This document shows, one piece after another, positions 7,776-15,534 of a stretch of DNA of 64,000 nucleotides; position 1 is the stretch's first letter, and the number at the start of each line of letters is the position of its first letter. The stretch comes from an uncultured Shimia sp. (lineage in GTDB: Bacteria; Pseudomonadota; Alphaproteobacteria; Rhodobacterales; Rhodobacteraceae). Under the pieces are notes generated by a model, which did not search any database, was not told where the DNA came from, and saw only the letters and a list, made by a program, of their open reading frames with translations. The translations under genes were made by a program, and so were the position numbers. The stretch covers positions 207,201-271,200 of the forward strand of contig NZ_CANLRL010000004.1 of assembly GCF_947493595.1 (NCBI RefSeq), read 5' to 3'.

Positions 7776-8704
7776 AGGGCGTTCAGGATCTTGCGTGCGT
7801 CGTCGCAGTCTTGTGCAATTTGGGCAACAAGCGCGTCGAGGCTGTCATATTTCTCTTCCGGGCGCAGGTAGTCGACCAGACCCACAGATAGGGTGTGGCC
7901 GTAAAGGTCACCAGAGAAGTCAAACAGGAAGGTTTCGATGTTGGCTTTGTTTTCGCCAAACATCGGGCGGGTGCCAATCGAAGCGGCGCCAAAGTAGCTG
8001 CCGGTGTGGGGACCGTCGAGCACGTCGACCAGCACAGCGTAAACGCCGTATTTCGGCTGGTGCAGATTGTCGATCGACATATTGGCGGTGGGGAAGCCAA
8101 GGTCACGGCCGCGTTGTTCGCCGCCAATCACCGGACCGTCGATGCGATGCCAGTGGCCCAGCATGTTGGCGGCGTCACGCGGGCGGCCATCGGAGAGGGC
8201 CTGGCGGATCAGGGTTGAGGACACCTGGCCTTCGCCGCCCTGAATGAGCGGTGCAATGGTGACGCCAAAACCAAACTCCTGGCCAAAGGTCACAAGGTCG
8301 TTTGCGGTCCCTTTGCGGCCCTTGCCAAAGCAGAAATCCGCGCCCACCACCACATGGGTCAGGCCGAGGCCTTCTGCGATCACATCGCGGGCAAATTCTT
8401 CTGGTGTGAGGCTGGACAATGCGGTGTTGAACGGCAGCTCATACAGCTTGTCGACGCCGAGTTTTTCCAAACGGTGCGCGCGGGTCTCGGCGCTGGCGAG
8501 GCGAAACGGCGGGGCGTCCGGCGCGAAATACTCGCGCGGGTGCGGCTCAAACGTCATGATGCCCAAAGGCGCGTCGGGCGCGGCCTTGCGGGCAAGATCG
8601 ATCACCGATTGGTGGCCCAAATGCACGCCGTCAAAATTGCCAATCGCGACGCTGGCGCCGCGATCTTGGGGTGTCACAAACTGATAGTCGCGAATGATCT
8701 GCAT
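7772..8704 (-). CDS. ribF: Bifunctional riboflavin kinase / FAD synthetase
   Basis: This 310-aa enzyme phosphorylates riboflavin to FMN and adenylates FMN to FAD. The N-terminal nucleotidyltransferase domain has the GNFDGVHLGH motif (about residue 22) and TFEPHPREYF. The linker HVVVGADFCFGKGRKG is typical. The C-terminal kinase domain includes GRDLGFPTANM and the GxxxIGTRPMF segment. Length matches RibF. The N-terminus (MQIIRDYQFVTPQDRGA) is normal for Rhodobacterales. It is the first gene of a four-gene minus-strand run ending with the DUF6500 gene. Confidence 0.97.
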   Translation of the reverse strand: MQIIRDYQFVTPQDRGASVAIGNFDGVHLGHQSVIDLARKAAPDAPLGIMTFEPHPREYFAPDAPPFRLASAETRAHRLEKLGVDKLYELPFNTALSSLTPEEFARDVIAEGLGLTHVVVGADFCFGKGRKGTANDLVTFGQEFGFGVTIAPLIQGGEGQVSSTLIRQALSDGRPRDAANMLGHWHRIDGPVIGGEQRGRDLGFPTANMSIDNLHQPKYGVYAVLVDVLDGPHTGSYFGAASIGTRPMFGENKANIETFLFDFSGDLYGHTLSVGLVDYLRPEEKYDSLDALVAQIAQDCDDARKILNAL

Positions 8705-8756
8705 GTGGCAGGGTTAGCCCCTTGAATGGTCAGGTGCAAGAGAGGACGGTGCGGCG

Positions 8757-9122
8757 TTACTCAGCGGCGCGGGCGCGGGCTTCGGAGATGTCGCCAAAGT
8801 TCTGCGCCGCCCAACCGACAAGTGGTTTGAGCACACGCAAAAGATCAAACCCCTGCTCGGTCAGGGCATAGGAGACCGCCAAAGGCGGGCCGGGATGTAC
8901 GGTGCGGGTCAGATGGCCGTCGCGCTCCAGCAGGCGCAAGTTCTCGGTAAGCACGCGTTGTGTGACGTCGCCAATGGCACGTTTGAGCTCGCCAAAGCGC
9001 AGTTCGCCGTCCTCTAAGGTGAGCAAAATCAACAAGTTCCACTTTGCTGTGACTTTGGTCAGGACAGAGCGGACCGGGCAGTTTTCGGCCTCTTCTTTGG
9101 TGTGGGCGGTTACTTTGACCAT
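8757..9122 (-). CDS. HxlR family transcriptional regulator
   Basis: A 121-aa winged-helix regulator. The N-terminal Cys (ENCPVRSVL) and the KWNLLILLTLEDGELRFGELKRAI core are diagnostic; the recognition region is TQRVLTENLRLLERDG. HxlR proteins often respond to electrophiles or oxidants through that conserved Cys, and act as dimers. The ATG at 9122 has AAGGAA about 7 bases upstream; a TTG five codons earlier is less likely. It is divergent from a SnoaL-like gene across a 94-base region carrying a tandem repeat that is a natural operator candidate. Confidence 0.9.
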   Translation of the reverse strand: MVKVTAHTKEEAENCPVRSVLTKVTAKWNLLILLTLEDGELRFGELKRAIGDVTQRVLTENLRLLERDGHLTRTVHPGPPLAVSYALTEQGFDLLRVLKPLVGWAAQNFGDISEARARAAE

Positions 9123-9136
9123 ACCTGGTTCCTTCA

Positions 9137-9171
9137 AGGTGCGTAATTGATACTAGGTGCAAAATTCATAC
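9137..9171. promoter_or_regulatory. Tandem 17-bp repeat, candidate HxlR operator
   Basis: AGGTGCGTAATTGATAC (9137-9153) is followed one base later by AGGTGCAAAATTCATAC (9155-9171): 14 of 17 positions match. The second copy plus two bases also forms an AGGT-N11-ACCT dyad. The repeat sits in the divergent region between the HxlR gene and the SnoaL-like gene. Its role as an operator is inferred from position. Confidence 0.5.
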
Positions 9172-9216
9172 CTTGTGGCTGTACTTGCAACAAGCTGATT
9201 CGAGAGGCTGACCAAA

Positions 9217-9987
9217 ATGACCATCACCGAAACCGTGCTGAACGCGTTCTCTGCGCTTTTCATCCAGTTTGATCCTGAGGCGGCCAGTGCGCTGTTGGCG
9301 CCGGACTACATCCAGCACAATCCGGCTGTGCCCACCGGGGCGGCGGCGATTGTGGGCTTTGTGCCGGTGATCCAGCAAAGCGGTATGACCGCGAACACGC
9401 ATCGGGTGATCACCGAGGGTGATCTGGTGGTGATGCACAACACCTTTGACAATGCGCAAGCCTTTGGAGCGGAGACGCTGGTGGCGTTTGATGTTTTCCG
9501 GGTGGCGGACGGCAAAGTGGTGGAGCATTGGGACAACCTGCAGCCGTTGTCGGGGCCAAACCCGTCGGGCCGGACCATGACCGATGGGGCCACGGAGATT
9601 GTGGGCCGGGAAAAAACTGCGGAGAACAAAGCGCTTGTGAGTGCGTTTGTGAGTGATGTGTTGCACGGGAAGGCACCAGAGAAGATTGGTGAGTACATTT
9701 CGGCAGAAAGTTACGCACAGCACAATCCGCAGATCGCGGATGGCTTAGAAGGCCTTGGCGGCGCGTTGCAGATGATGGCAGAGGCAGGCATCGAGATGCG
9801 CTATGACGCTACGCATATGATTGTTGCGGACGGGAATTTTGTTTTCGCTGCGTCAGAAGGCGTGTTGGGCGAGGCGCACACGGCGTTCTTTGATCTGTTC
9901 CGAGTTGAGGATGGCAAGATCGTTGAGCACTGGGACACGGTGAGTGAGATCCCGGCTGAAATGGCGCATGAGAACGGCAAGTTCTAA
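9217..9987 (+). CDS. Protein with two SnoaL-like (NTF2 superfamily) domains
   Basis: This 256-aa cytoplasmic protein repeats one SnoaL-like unit twice: residues about 1-115 and about 130-245. Each half has a helix pair, a YxQHNP motif (DYIQHNPAV and ESYAQHNPQI), and an F-D-x-F-R-V-x-D-G-K-x-V/I-E-H-W-D strand near its end. SnoaL-like proteins include polyketide cyclases and many small-molecule isomerases or binding proteins, and the substrate here is unknown. The gene is divergent from an HxlR regulator, which suggests induction by a reactive or toxic compound. A hairpin terminator follows. Confidence 0.85.
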   Translation: MTITETVLNAFSALFIQFDPEAASALLAPDYIQHNPAVPTGAAAIVGFVPVIQQSGMTANTHRVITEGDLVVMHNTFDNAQAFGAETLVAFDVFRVADGKVVEHWDNLQPLSGPNPSGRTMTDGATEIVGREKTAENKALVSAFVSDVLHGKAPEKIGEYISAESYAQHNPQIADGLEGLGGALQMMAEAGIEMRYDATHMIVADGNFVFAASEGVLGEAHTAFFDLFRVEDGKIVEHWDTVSEIPAEMAHENGKF

Positions 9988-9992
9988 AGCAA

Positions 9993-10022
9993 AAAGGACG
10001 GTGCTTCTGGCACCGCCCTTTG
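9993..10022 (+). terminator. Terminator hairpin after the SnoaL-like gene
   Basis: AAGG-A-CGGTGC pairs with GCACCG-C-CCTT around a short TTCTG loop, starting 6 bases after the stop codon. The T tract is weak (CCCTTTG). It lies between convergent genes and may serve both. Confidence 0.6.
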
Positions 10023-10051
10023 AGTTTGGAGGAGTTTTTCGGTTGGGGGGA

Positions 10052-10495
10052 TCAGTCCAGCTTGCGTGACGGCGCCAGCACGGTGGCTTCGCCGGCGAGG
10101 ACTTTCTTGCCTTCGACCATGCAGGCGCAATCGAGTTTCACGCGGCGTTTGCTTATGTCGATGTCAGTCACGGTCACGGAGGCCACAACGGTGTCGTCTG
10201 GGCGCACAGGCGCAAGGAACTTCAGCGACTGGCCCATGTAGATGGTGCCGTGGCCGGGCAGCTGTTCGCCTATCACCGCAGAGATCAGACCGGCGGTCAG
10301 CATGCCGTGGGCGATGCGGCCACCAAACATGGTGTCTTGGGCATACTCTTCGTCCAAGTGCACCGGGTTGTGGTCGGTGGACACGGCGGCAAACATTTCG
10401 ATGTCCTGATCGGTCACGGTTTTGCGCACGTAGCGGGTCATGCCGATTTCGAGGTCTTCGATAAAGATTGTGCCGCGGGGCAGGTTGTCCAACAT
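10052..10495 (-). CDS. MaoC family dehydratase
   Basis: A 147-aa single hot-dog protein of the R-specific enoyl-CoA hydratase/MaoC type. The catalytic Asp-x-x-x-x-His pair is visible in STDHNPVHLDEEYA (about residue 45), followed by FGGRIAHGMLTAGLISAVIGEQLPG in two parts. Such enzymes hydrate enoyl-CoA thioesters in fatty acid, PHA or branched-chain metabolism. The ATG at 10495 follows GGAGG; the longer open frame upstream has no support. It stands alone on the minus strand, 105 bases after the HAD phosphatase start region. Confidence 0.9.
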   Translation of the reverse strand: MLDNLPRGTIFIEDLEIGMTRYVRKTVTDQDIEMFAAVSTDHNPVHLDEEYAQDTMFGGRIAHGMLTAGLISAVIGEQLPGHGTIYMGQSLKFLAPVRPDDTVVASVTVTDIDISKRRVKLDCACMVEGKKVLAGEATVLAPSRKLD

Positions 10496-10599
10496 TTGGC
10501 CCTCCGAGTCTGGATTGGCTGTGTAACTTAATAACGCTGATTGCGCTAGCTTCGTAATTTTATTACTTCGCAGTCGCAGAAAAATCAAGCGCTTTTGTG

Positions 10600-11475
10600 T
10601 TAACGCAGTTTGCCAATCGCAAATTGTGGTGTGACCTGCTGTTCAGCGAGGTAATTCGTTAACGCGGCTGCATCTGGTTGATGGGCGGTTTTTGTCTCCG
10701 TTGCGGCGAGGCCACCGGTGATGAAGAGCGAATCGATGTTTTCGCCCATGGCACCGGAGATGTCGGTGTGGGGGCCGTCGCCGATGGCGAGGATGTCTTC
10801 GTCTGCGATGGTGACACCCAGAGCCGAAAGCCGGCGGCGGGCGAGGTCGTAGATCGGGGGGTGGGGTTTGCCAAAGTAGAGGCTTTCACCGCCCATTTCA
10901 GTGTAGAGTTTGGCCAGTGCACCAGCGCACCATTCACGCACATCGCCGCGATCCACAATGATGTCGGGGTTGGCGCAGAGCAGCTTCATGCCTTTGGTTT
11001 TGGCATAGAGAAAGTCGGCGCGGTTCACGTCCGGATCGGCCATGGTGTCGAAGGGGCCGCAGCAGACAATGCCGTCGGCCTCAGACAGCGGGACACGTTG
11101 GATGTTGACAGGGTTGTCAAGGATTTCAAGTGGTTGGAAGAAGCTTGCGTCGCGCTCCCATTCGCCCATAAAGTAGACTTTTTCCCCGACTGCGCCATTG
11201 AACATGGCCGAGCGTGCGCTGTCACCAGAGGTGGCGATGGTGTCATAGGCATCATCGGGAACGCCAAAGGAGCCAAGCTGTTCTGCCACACCGGCGCGGG
11301 GTTTGGGGGAGTTGGTGACCAGCACCACAATTCCGCCGTTGGCGCGGTAGGCTTGCAGGGCGGCGACGGCTTCCGGATAGGCGGTGACGCCATTGTGCAC
11401 GCAGCCCCAGAGATCGACAAACAGTGCTTTGTAATTGTCGGAAATCTCGGCGAGAGAGGAGACGATCTGGGTCAT
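10600..11475 (-). CDS. TIGR01459-type HAD phosphatase (NagD-like)
   Basis: A 291-aa HAD-superfamily hydrolase. Motif I is VDLWGCVHNG, where the usual DxD is DxW, as is normal in this alphaproteobacterial subfamily. Motif II is VTNSPKP, motif III includes FGKPHPPIY, and motif IV is AIGDGPHTDISGA. The large C2-type cap between motifs II and III resembles NagD/4-nitrophenylphosphatase enzymes that act on sugar or nucleotide phosphates. Substrate unknown. It has its own 178-base upstream region containing an imperfect direct repeat. Confidence 0.9.
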   Translation of the reverse strand: MTQIVSSLAEISDNYKALFVDLWGCVHNGVTAYPEAVAALQAYRANGGIVVLVTNSPKPRAGVAEQLGSFGVPDDAYDTIATSGDSARSAMFNGAVGEKVYFMGEWERDASFFQPLEILDNPVNIQRVPLSEADGIVCCGPFDTMADPDVNRADFLYAKTKGMKLLCANPDIIVDRGDVREWCAGALAKLYTEMGGESLYFGKPHPPIYDLARRRLSALGVTIADEDILAIGDGPHTDISGAMGENIDSLFITGGLAATETKTAHQPDAAALTNYLAEQQVTPQFAIGKLR

Positions 11476-11555
11476 GTGGTGGTCCTGCGCGTGAAGTGTT
11501 GCGCAAGGTATGGCAGGGGCATTTACCGAGTGCCAGCGATTCCGTTTTGCGACGT

Positions 11556-11657
11556 GCTGCGGTGCAGAAGTTAACGCCCAAAATCCACGTCGGTATCTTG
11601 TCGGTATTGCGACTGTTTTGCGGAGGTGGGGAGTTTTGCTGCGGTGCGGAAATTAAC
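11556..11657. repeat. Imperfect 20-bp direct repeat pair
   Basis: GCTGCGGTGCAGAAGTTAAC at 11556-11575 recurs as GCTGCGGTGCGGAAATTAAC at 11638-11657, with 18 of 20 matches and an 82-base period. The second copy covers the stop codon of the GT25 gene. A smaller repeat, CGGTAT, lies between them. It may be a duplication scar; no function is evident. Confidence 0.6.
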
Positions 11658-12375
11658 CTTTGGCGCGGTTCATCGCTTTGCGCAGGGCGCCTACGATGCT
11701 GCGGAAGGGTTCGACGCGGTCGTAGAATCTCAGGTCGTGAATATCGGTGCGCGAGCTGCGCTGGCCCGCAAGGCAGGGTGTGGTGAGGCGGAAGGTGGTG
11801 CCTGGCACAATGGTGCGGACCATGTTGAAGGCGCCGTCAAAGAACATCGAGCCGCCTTCGGGATGGCCGGAAGGGCGGGCGCGGACAAGTTCGAGGTAGT
11901 CATGGAACGCGCGGATGCTGTCGCCCTGGATGGCCCAGAATTGCGTGCCACGGGTGCCGCCGGTCCACTCGGTTAGGCCAATGCTGTCGGTGGGTGGGGT
12001 TTCCGGTTCCAGATAGCCAAGGGCGGCAATGGACCAGTTGGTGGTTTTCAGGTCCGTGAGCACTTTGGCGACGGTGCTGTCCGGCAGATCGTTGAGTTCA
12101 AGATCGTCTTCGCAGATCAGGATGCGCTCATAGCCTCTTTCCAGCGCGTCGGCGAGCACGCGGGTTTGCGAGAGGAAGTTGCCGAGGGAGCCAGTCGAGG
12201 GGAACGCGCCTTTTTCCTTCGGGCGGGAGGCCTCAAAGAAAGTGATATTCTCATTGGGGATGGACACACCCACGCGGGCGAAATCTGCAATGGTCTCGCT
12301 GCGGCGGTCATCCCGATAAGGCAGGTTCACGATGTAGACGTGGTCAAAGTGGTCAAACAGATCGGGAAAGCTCAT
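11653..12375 (-). CDS. Glycosyltransferase family 25 protein
   Basis: A 240-aa cytoplasmic glycosyltransferase of the LPS-type GT25 family. It opens with the family signature VYIVNLPYRDDRRSETI (about residue 14), has SLGNFLSQTRVLADALE as the cosubstrate-helix region, and the metal-binding ICEDDLEL motif near residue 90. FWAIQGDSIRAFHDYLE and the later HPEGGSMFFDGAF match the middle and end of the fold. GT25 enzymes transfer galactose or other hexoses to lipooligosaccharide or proteins. No other glycan genes are adjacent, so the acceptor is unknown. Confidence 0.85.
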   Translation of the reverse strand: MSFPDLFDHFDHVYIVNLPYRDDRRSETIADFARVGVSIPNENITFFEASRPKEKGAFPSTGSLGNFLSQTRVLADALERGYERILICEDDLELNDLPDSTVAKVLTDLKTTNWSIAALGYLEPETPPTDSIGLTEWTGGTRGTQFWAIQGDSIRAFHDYLELVRARPSGHPEGGSMFFDGAFNMVRTIVPGTTFRLTTPCLAGQRSSRTDIHDLRFYDRVEPFRSIVGALRKAMNRAKG

Positions 12376-12459
12376 TTGGGTGTCCGCGTTGGAGGTGTTT
12401 TGCCTGCTCCTAAAGGCACTTGGCGGCGGAAGTTTGTCAACAGCGCGGTGGTTTTGGGC

Positions 12460-13077
12460 TTAGGCCAGTTGGGCGGGCAGGCGCAGGGTGGGGCGGAAGC
12501 CGTTGTGCAGTGCGATGCGTGTGGGCGCTGGGGTGAGCACGGGGTGTGTGCCTTGTGGGCGTTTGATCGGGGTGGCGTAGCCTTGCGGCGTGAAGGGGAG
12601 GGCCATGTCGTCGAGTAGAAGTGCGGGGCCGGTGTCTGTCAGGATGAAAGTGGCGTCTGGCAGGGAGGCTGTTTCGGCAAGCGGGCGGTTTTGGCCGTAG
12701 ACGCGGGGAATGGCGCGGGCGGTGTGTAGCTGTTCGTCGAAATCGGGGGCGCTGCCAGAGTGGTCGGCTGCGGCGAGGAAAGCCTTGTGGTCGGCGCGGC
12801 GGCATTCGGCGCAGGGGCGGTGTCCAGCGGCAAGCGCGACAGCCTCGTCATAGAAAAACAGTTCGGTGTAGCGGTTGCGGGCCATGAGTTGGCGCTGACG
12901 GTTTTTGAACGACAACACACAGCAGACCCAAGCTTTGTGACGCCAGCGGCGGTGGGTCAGTTGACCGTGTTGGTGCGCGGAGGCGTCGTGCAGAATGCCC
13001 CGGTTGCCCATGAAGGCACCACGTGTTGGGTGCGCGAGGATCTGGCCGTCGGGTTGTACGCGGTTTTGGCGGGGCAT
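12460..13077 (-). CDS. Conserved unknown protein with Ada-like Cys pair
   Basis: A 205-aa soluble protein starting at an ATG with GGAGAG eight bases upstream. The N-terminal half contains GNRGILHDA, a Trp-Val-Cys-Cys strand and RYTELFFYDEAVALAAG. The next segment, GHRPCAECRRADHKAF, resembles the second half of the Ada zinc-binding domain, where a G-F-R-P-C-x-x-C motif supplies two metal ligands. The rest is Pro/Thr-rich strands (TDTGPALLLDDMALPF). I recognise the overall pattern as widespread and uncharacterised. A metal-binding or nucleic-acid-related role is only inference. Confidence 0.7.
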   Translation of the reverse strand: MPRQNRVQPDGQILAHPTRGAFMGNRGILHDASAHQHGQLTHRRWRHKAWVCCVLSFKNRQRQLMARNRYTELFFYDEAVALAAGHRPCAECRRADHKAFLAAADHSGSAPDFDEQLHTARAIPRVYGQNRPLAETASLPDATFILTDTGPALLLDDMALPFTPQGYATPIKRPQGTHPVLTPAPTRIALHNGFRPTLRLPAQLA

Positions 13078-13138
13078 AGTGCTCTCCTTTGTGGAGAGGG
13101 TAGCAAGGTGCGCAGTAAATGCGCACCCTATGGTTTTG

Positions 13139-13894
13139 TTACTGCATGCGCAGGGCGCCGTCGATGCGGATGACTTCGCCGTTGAGATAGCCGTTTTCGA
13201 CAATGAAGCCTGCGAGGCGGGCGTATTCAGACGGGTCGCCCAGACGTTTTGGGCAGGTCACGTCTTGCGCCAGTTGGTCTTGGACTTCTTGCGGCAGACC
13301 TTGCAGCATCGGGGTCAGGAAGATGCCGGGTGCAATTGCCATGACGCGGATGCCGGAACGTGCCAGATCACGGGCCATGGGCAGGGAGAGGCCAACGATG
13401 CCGCCTTTGGAGGCCGCATAGGCCGCTTGGCCGCGTTGGCCGTCCATGGCTGCAATAGAGGCGGTGTTGATGATCACGCCGCGCGCGCCGTCTGCTTCCG
13501 CTTCGTTCTCCGCAATCACTTCGGCGGCGAGGCGGGCGACGTTGAAGGAGCCCACGAGGTTGATGTCGATGGTCTTCTGGAAGGTGTGCAGCGGGTGAGG
13601 GCCGTTTTTGCCAAGGGTGGTGGCGGCAGGGGCGATGCCGGCGCAGTTCACCGCGGCGGTGATCTTGCCCATGGCCTCTTTGGCGGCTTGGATGCCCGCG
13701 GCGGCGCTGTCCTCATCGGTCACGTCCACCTTGTGGAAGGTGCCGCCGAGTTCCGCTGCAATCTCTGTGCCGCGTTCCTCGTTGAGGTCAAACAGGGCCA
13801 CCTTGGCGCCGTTGGCTGCAAAGTGGCGGGCGGTGGCTTCACCCAGACCGGAAGCGCCCCCGGTGATCACGGCGCAGGTTTGATCAAGTTTCAT
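13139..13894 (-). CDS. SDR family 3-hydroxyacyl-CoA dehydrogenase-like protein
   Basis: A 251-aa classical short-chain dehydrogenase. The NAD-binding motif TGGASGLG (about residue 11), the acidic FDLNEERG for NAD preference, NCAG (about 84), the catalytic Ser in [10 protein letters not shown] and the YAASKGG Tyr/Lys pair are all present. The insertion around [16 protein letters not shown] and the C-terminal DGALRMQ match HSD17B10/type 2 3-hydroxyacyl-CoA dehydrogenases of beta-oxidation or isoleucine breakdown. A TGAAC-N4-GTTCA dyad 39 bases upstream suggests control by a TetR-type regulator. Confidence 0.9.
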   Translation of the reverse strand: MKLDQTCAVITGGASGLGEATARHFAANGAKVALFDLNEERGTEIAAELGGTFHKVDVTDEDSAAAGIQAAKEAMGKITAAVNCAGIAPAATTLGKNGPHPLHTFQKTIDINLVGSFNVARLAAEVIAENEAEADGARGVIINTASIAAMDGQRGQAAYAASKGGIVGLSLPMARDLARSGIRVMAIAPGIFLTPMLQGLPQEVQDQLAQDVTCPKRLGDPSEYARLAGFIVENGYLNGEVIRIDGALRMQ

Positions 13895-13932
13895 TGGCGG
13901 GCTCCTCCCAGAGAGACGTAAAGGTCGGTAAA

Positions 13933-13946
13933 TGAACGTGTGTTCA
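13933..13946. promoter_or_regulatory. TGAAC-N4-GTTCA dyad, candidate operator of the SDR gene
   Basis: TGAACGTGTGTTCA is an inverted repeat with 5-bp arms in an AT-rich context, 39 bases upstream of the SDR start codon. The layout is typical of TetR-family operators on catabolic genes. No cognate regulator is adjacent. Confidence 0.4.
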
Positions 13947-14056
13947 AATAACCTGAATGGCGCCTACGTGTCTAGAGGGCGTAGCGAGGGGCCAGCCCCT
14001 CTGCGCCCGTGGCGCATTCACCTCGGGTTATTTGGAGACTGTGAATCGGAAAAGAA

Positions 14057-14082
14057 AAGGCCCGCCGGAGGGGGCGGGCCTT
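14057..14082 (-). terminator. Rho-independent terminator of tyrS
   Basis: AAGGCCCGCC and GGCGGGCCTT form a perfect 10-bp stem around a 6-base loop, 27 bases after the tyrS stop. On the minus strand it is followed by a TTTTCTTTTCC tract. Confidence 0.9.
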
Positions 14083-14108
14083 GAAGAGCAAATCGAAGGC
14101 GGGCGGGA

Positions 14109-15374
14109 TTAGCCGTCCAGTTGCACCAGGGCGTGGCGCTTTTTGCCTGCGGAGAGCTTGATTGGGGAGGCCAGCGCAGCGGCGTCGATCATCAGGCCCG
14201 CGTTGGTCAGCGGGGCGTCATCCAGCTTGGCGCCGTTTTCCTTGATCAGGCGTTTGGCGTCTTTGCCTGACTTGGCGAGACCGGATTTCACAATCAGCTG
14301 CACAATGGAGATGCCGTCGCCGAGGTCCTCAGAGGTGAGCGTCACTGTGGGCAGGTCGTCGCCCACGCCGCCTTTTTCAAACACTTCGCGGGCGGTGGCT
14401 TCGGCGGTCGCCGCGGCGTCGGCTCCGTGGCAGAGTGTGGTCACGGCGTTGGCGAGGATGATCTTGGCTTCGTTGATCTCAGAGCCTGCGAGCGCGCCGA
14501 GGCGGTCACACTCGTCGACCGGCATTTCGGTGTAGAGTTTGAGGAAGCGGCCCACGTCGGCGTCAGTGGTGTTGCGCCAGAACTGCCAGAACTCATACGG
14601 GCTGCGCATGTCGGCGTTGAGCCAGACTGCGCCGTCTGCGGATTTGCCCATTTTTTTGCCGTCGCTGGTGGTCAGCAGGGGAGAGGTCAGGCCAAAGATC
14701 TGGGTTTCGTCCACGCGGCGGGTCAGGTCGATGCCGTTGACGATGTTGCCCCATTGGTCAGAGCCGCCGAACTGCACCAGACAGCCGTAGCGGCGGTTGA
14801 TCTCCAGGAAGTCATACGCCTGTAGGATCATGTAGTTGAATTCGAGGAACGACAGGGATTGCTCGCGGTCCAGACGGGACTTCACGCTTTCGAAGCTGAG
14901 CATGCGGTTCACCGAGAAGTGGCGGCCGATGTCGCGCAGGAAGGTGAGGTAGTTCAACTCGTCGAGCCATTCGGCGTTGTTGAGCATCAGCGCGCCGGTG
15001 TCATCGTCGCCATAGTCGAGGTATTTGGCAAACACCTGTTTGATGCCATCGATGTTGGCGTCGATCTGATCGTTGGTCAGCAGCGGGCGTTCGTCAGCCC
15101 GAAACGACGGGTCACCGACTTTGGTTGTGCCGCCGCCCATCAGGGTGATCGGTTTGTGGCCGGTCTTTTGCAGCCAGCGCAGCATCATGATTTGAATGAG
15201 CGAGCCCACGTGCAGAGACTTGGCGGTGGCGTCAAAGCCGATATAGCCGGGCACCACACCGTCACAGAGCGCTTTGTCAAAGGCTTCGTAATCTGTGCAA
15301 TCGGCCACAAAGCCGCGCTCTAGCATCACGGTGAGGAATTCCGATTTGGGCTGATAGGTCATGGTGCCACTCAT
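14109..15374 (-). CDS. tyrS: Tyrosine--tRNA ligase
   Basis: This class I aminoacyl-tRNA synthetase charges tRNA-Tyr. The HIGH-like motif is HVGSL (about residue 51), the tyrosine-binding region includes GGSDQWGNI, and the KMSKS motif appears as KKMGKS (about 232). A C-terminal S4-type RNA-binding domain follows ([18 protein letters not shown]). With the ATG at 15374 the protein has 421 residues; the ATG at 15362 (MTYQPKSEF) gives 417 and is the more usual family start. The extra 36 codons further upstream are not supported. It is divergent from the LuxR-type gene. Confidence 0.96.
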   Translation of the reverse strand: MSGTMTYQPKSEFLTVMLERGFVADCTDYEAFDKALCDGVVPGYIGFDATAKSLHVGSLIQIMMLRWLQKTGHKPITLMGGGTTKVGDPSFRADERPLLTNDQIDANIDGIKQVFAKYLDYGDDDTGALMLNNAEWLDELNYLTFLRDIGRHFSVNRMLSFESVKSRLDREQSLSFLEFNYMILQAYDFLEINRRYGCLVQFGGSDQWGNIVNGIDLTRRVDETQIFGLTSPLLTTSDGKKMGKSADGAVWLNADMRSPYEFWQFWRNTTDADVGRFLKLYTEMPVDECDRLGALAGSEINEAKIILANAVTTLCHGADAAATAEATAREVFEKGGVGDDLPTVTLTSEDLGDGISIVQLIVKSGLAKSGKDAKRLIKENGAKLDDAPLTNAGLMIDAAALASPIKLSAGKKRHALVQLDG

Positions 15375-15534
15375 TTGTCCGTTGGTTGTCTCTGCCTCTA
15401 GGGGCGCTTTGCCTCCTGTTAGCACCTTGAACGCATGTTTGTAAGCCGGGATTGCGCGCAAGGTAGAGGGCAGGGTTTCCACACTTTGTGCGGTGGTGGG
15501 GGACTGCTATGTTCTAGCTTTTGAAGTTATGTTA

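Noticed and set aside
11424-11786. 120-codon plus-strand frame across the HAD/GT25 gap
   Set aside because: Cys/Arg/Gly-rich composition, no plausible start signal, and it runs into the antisense of the GT25 gene.
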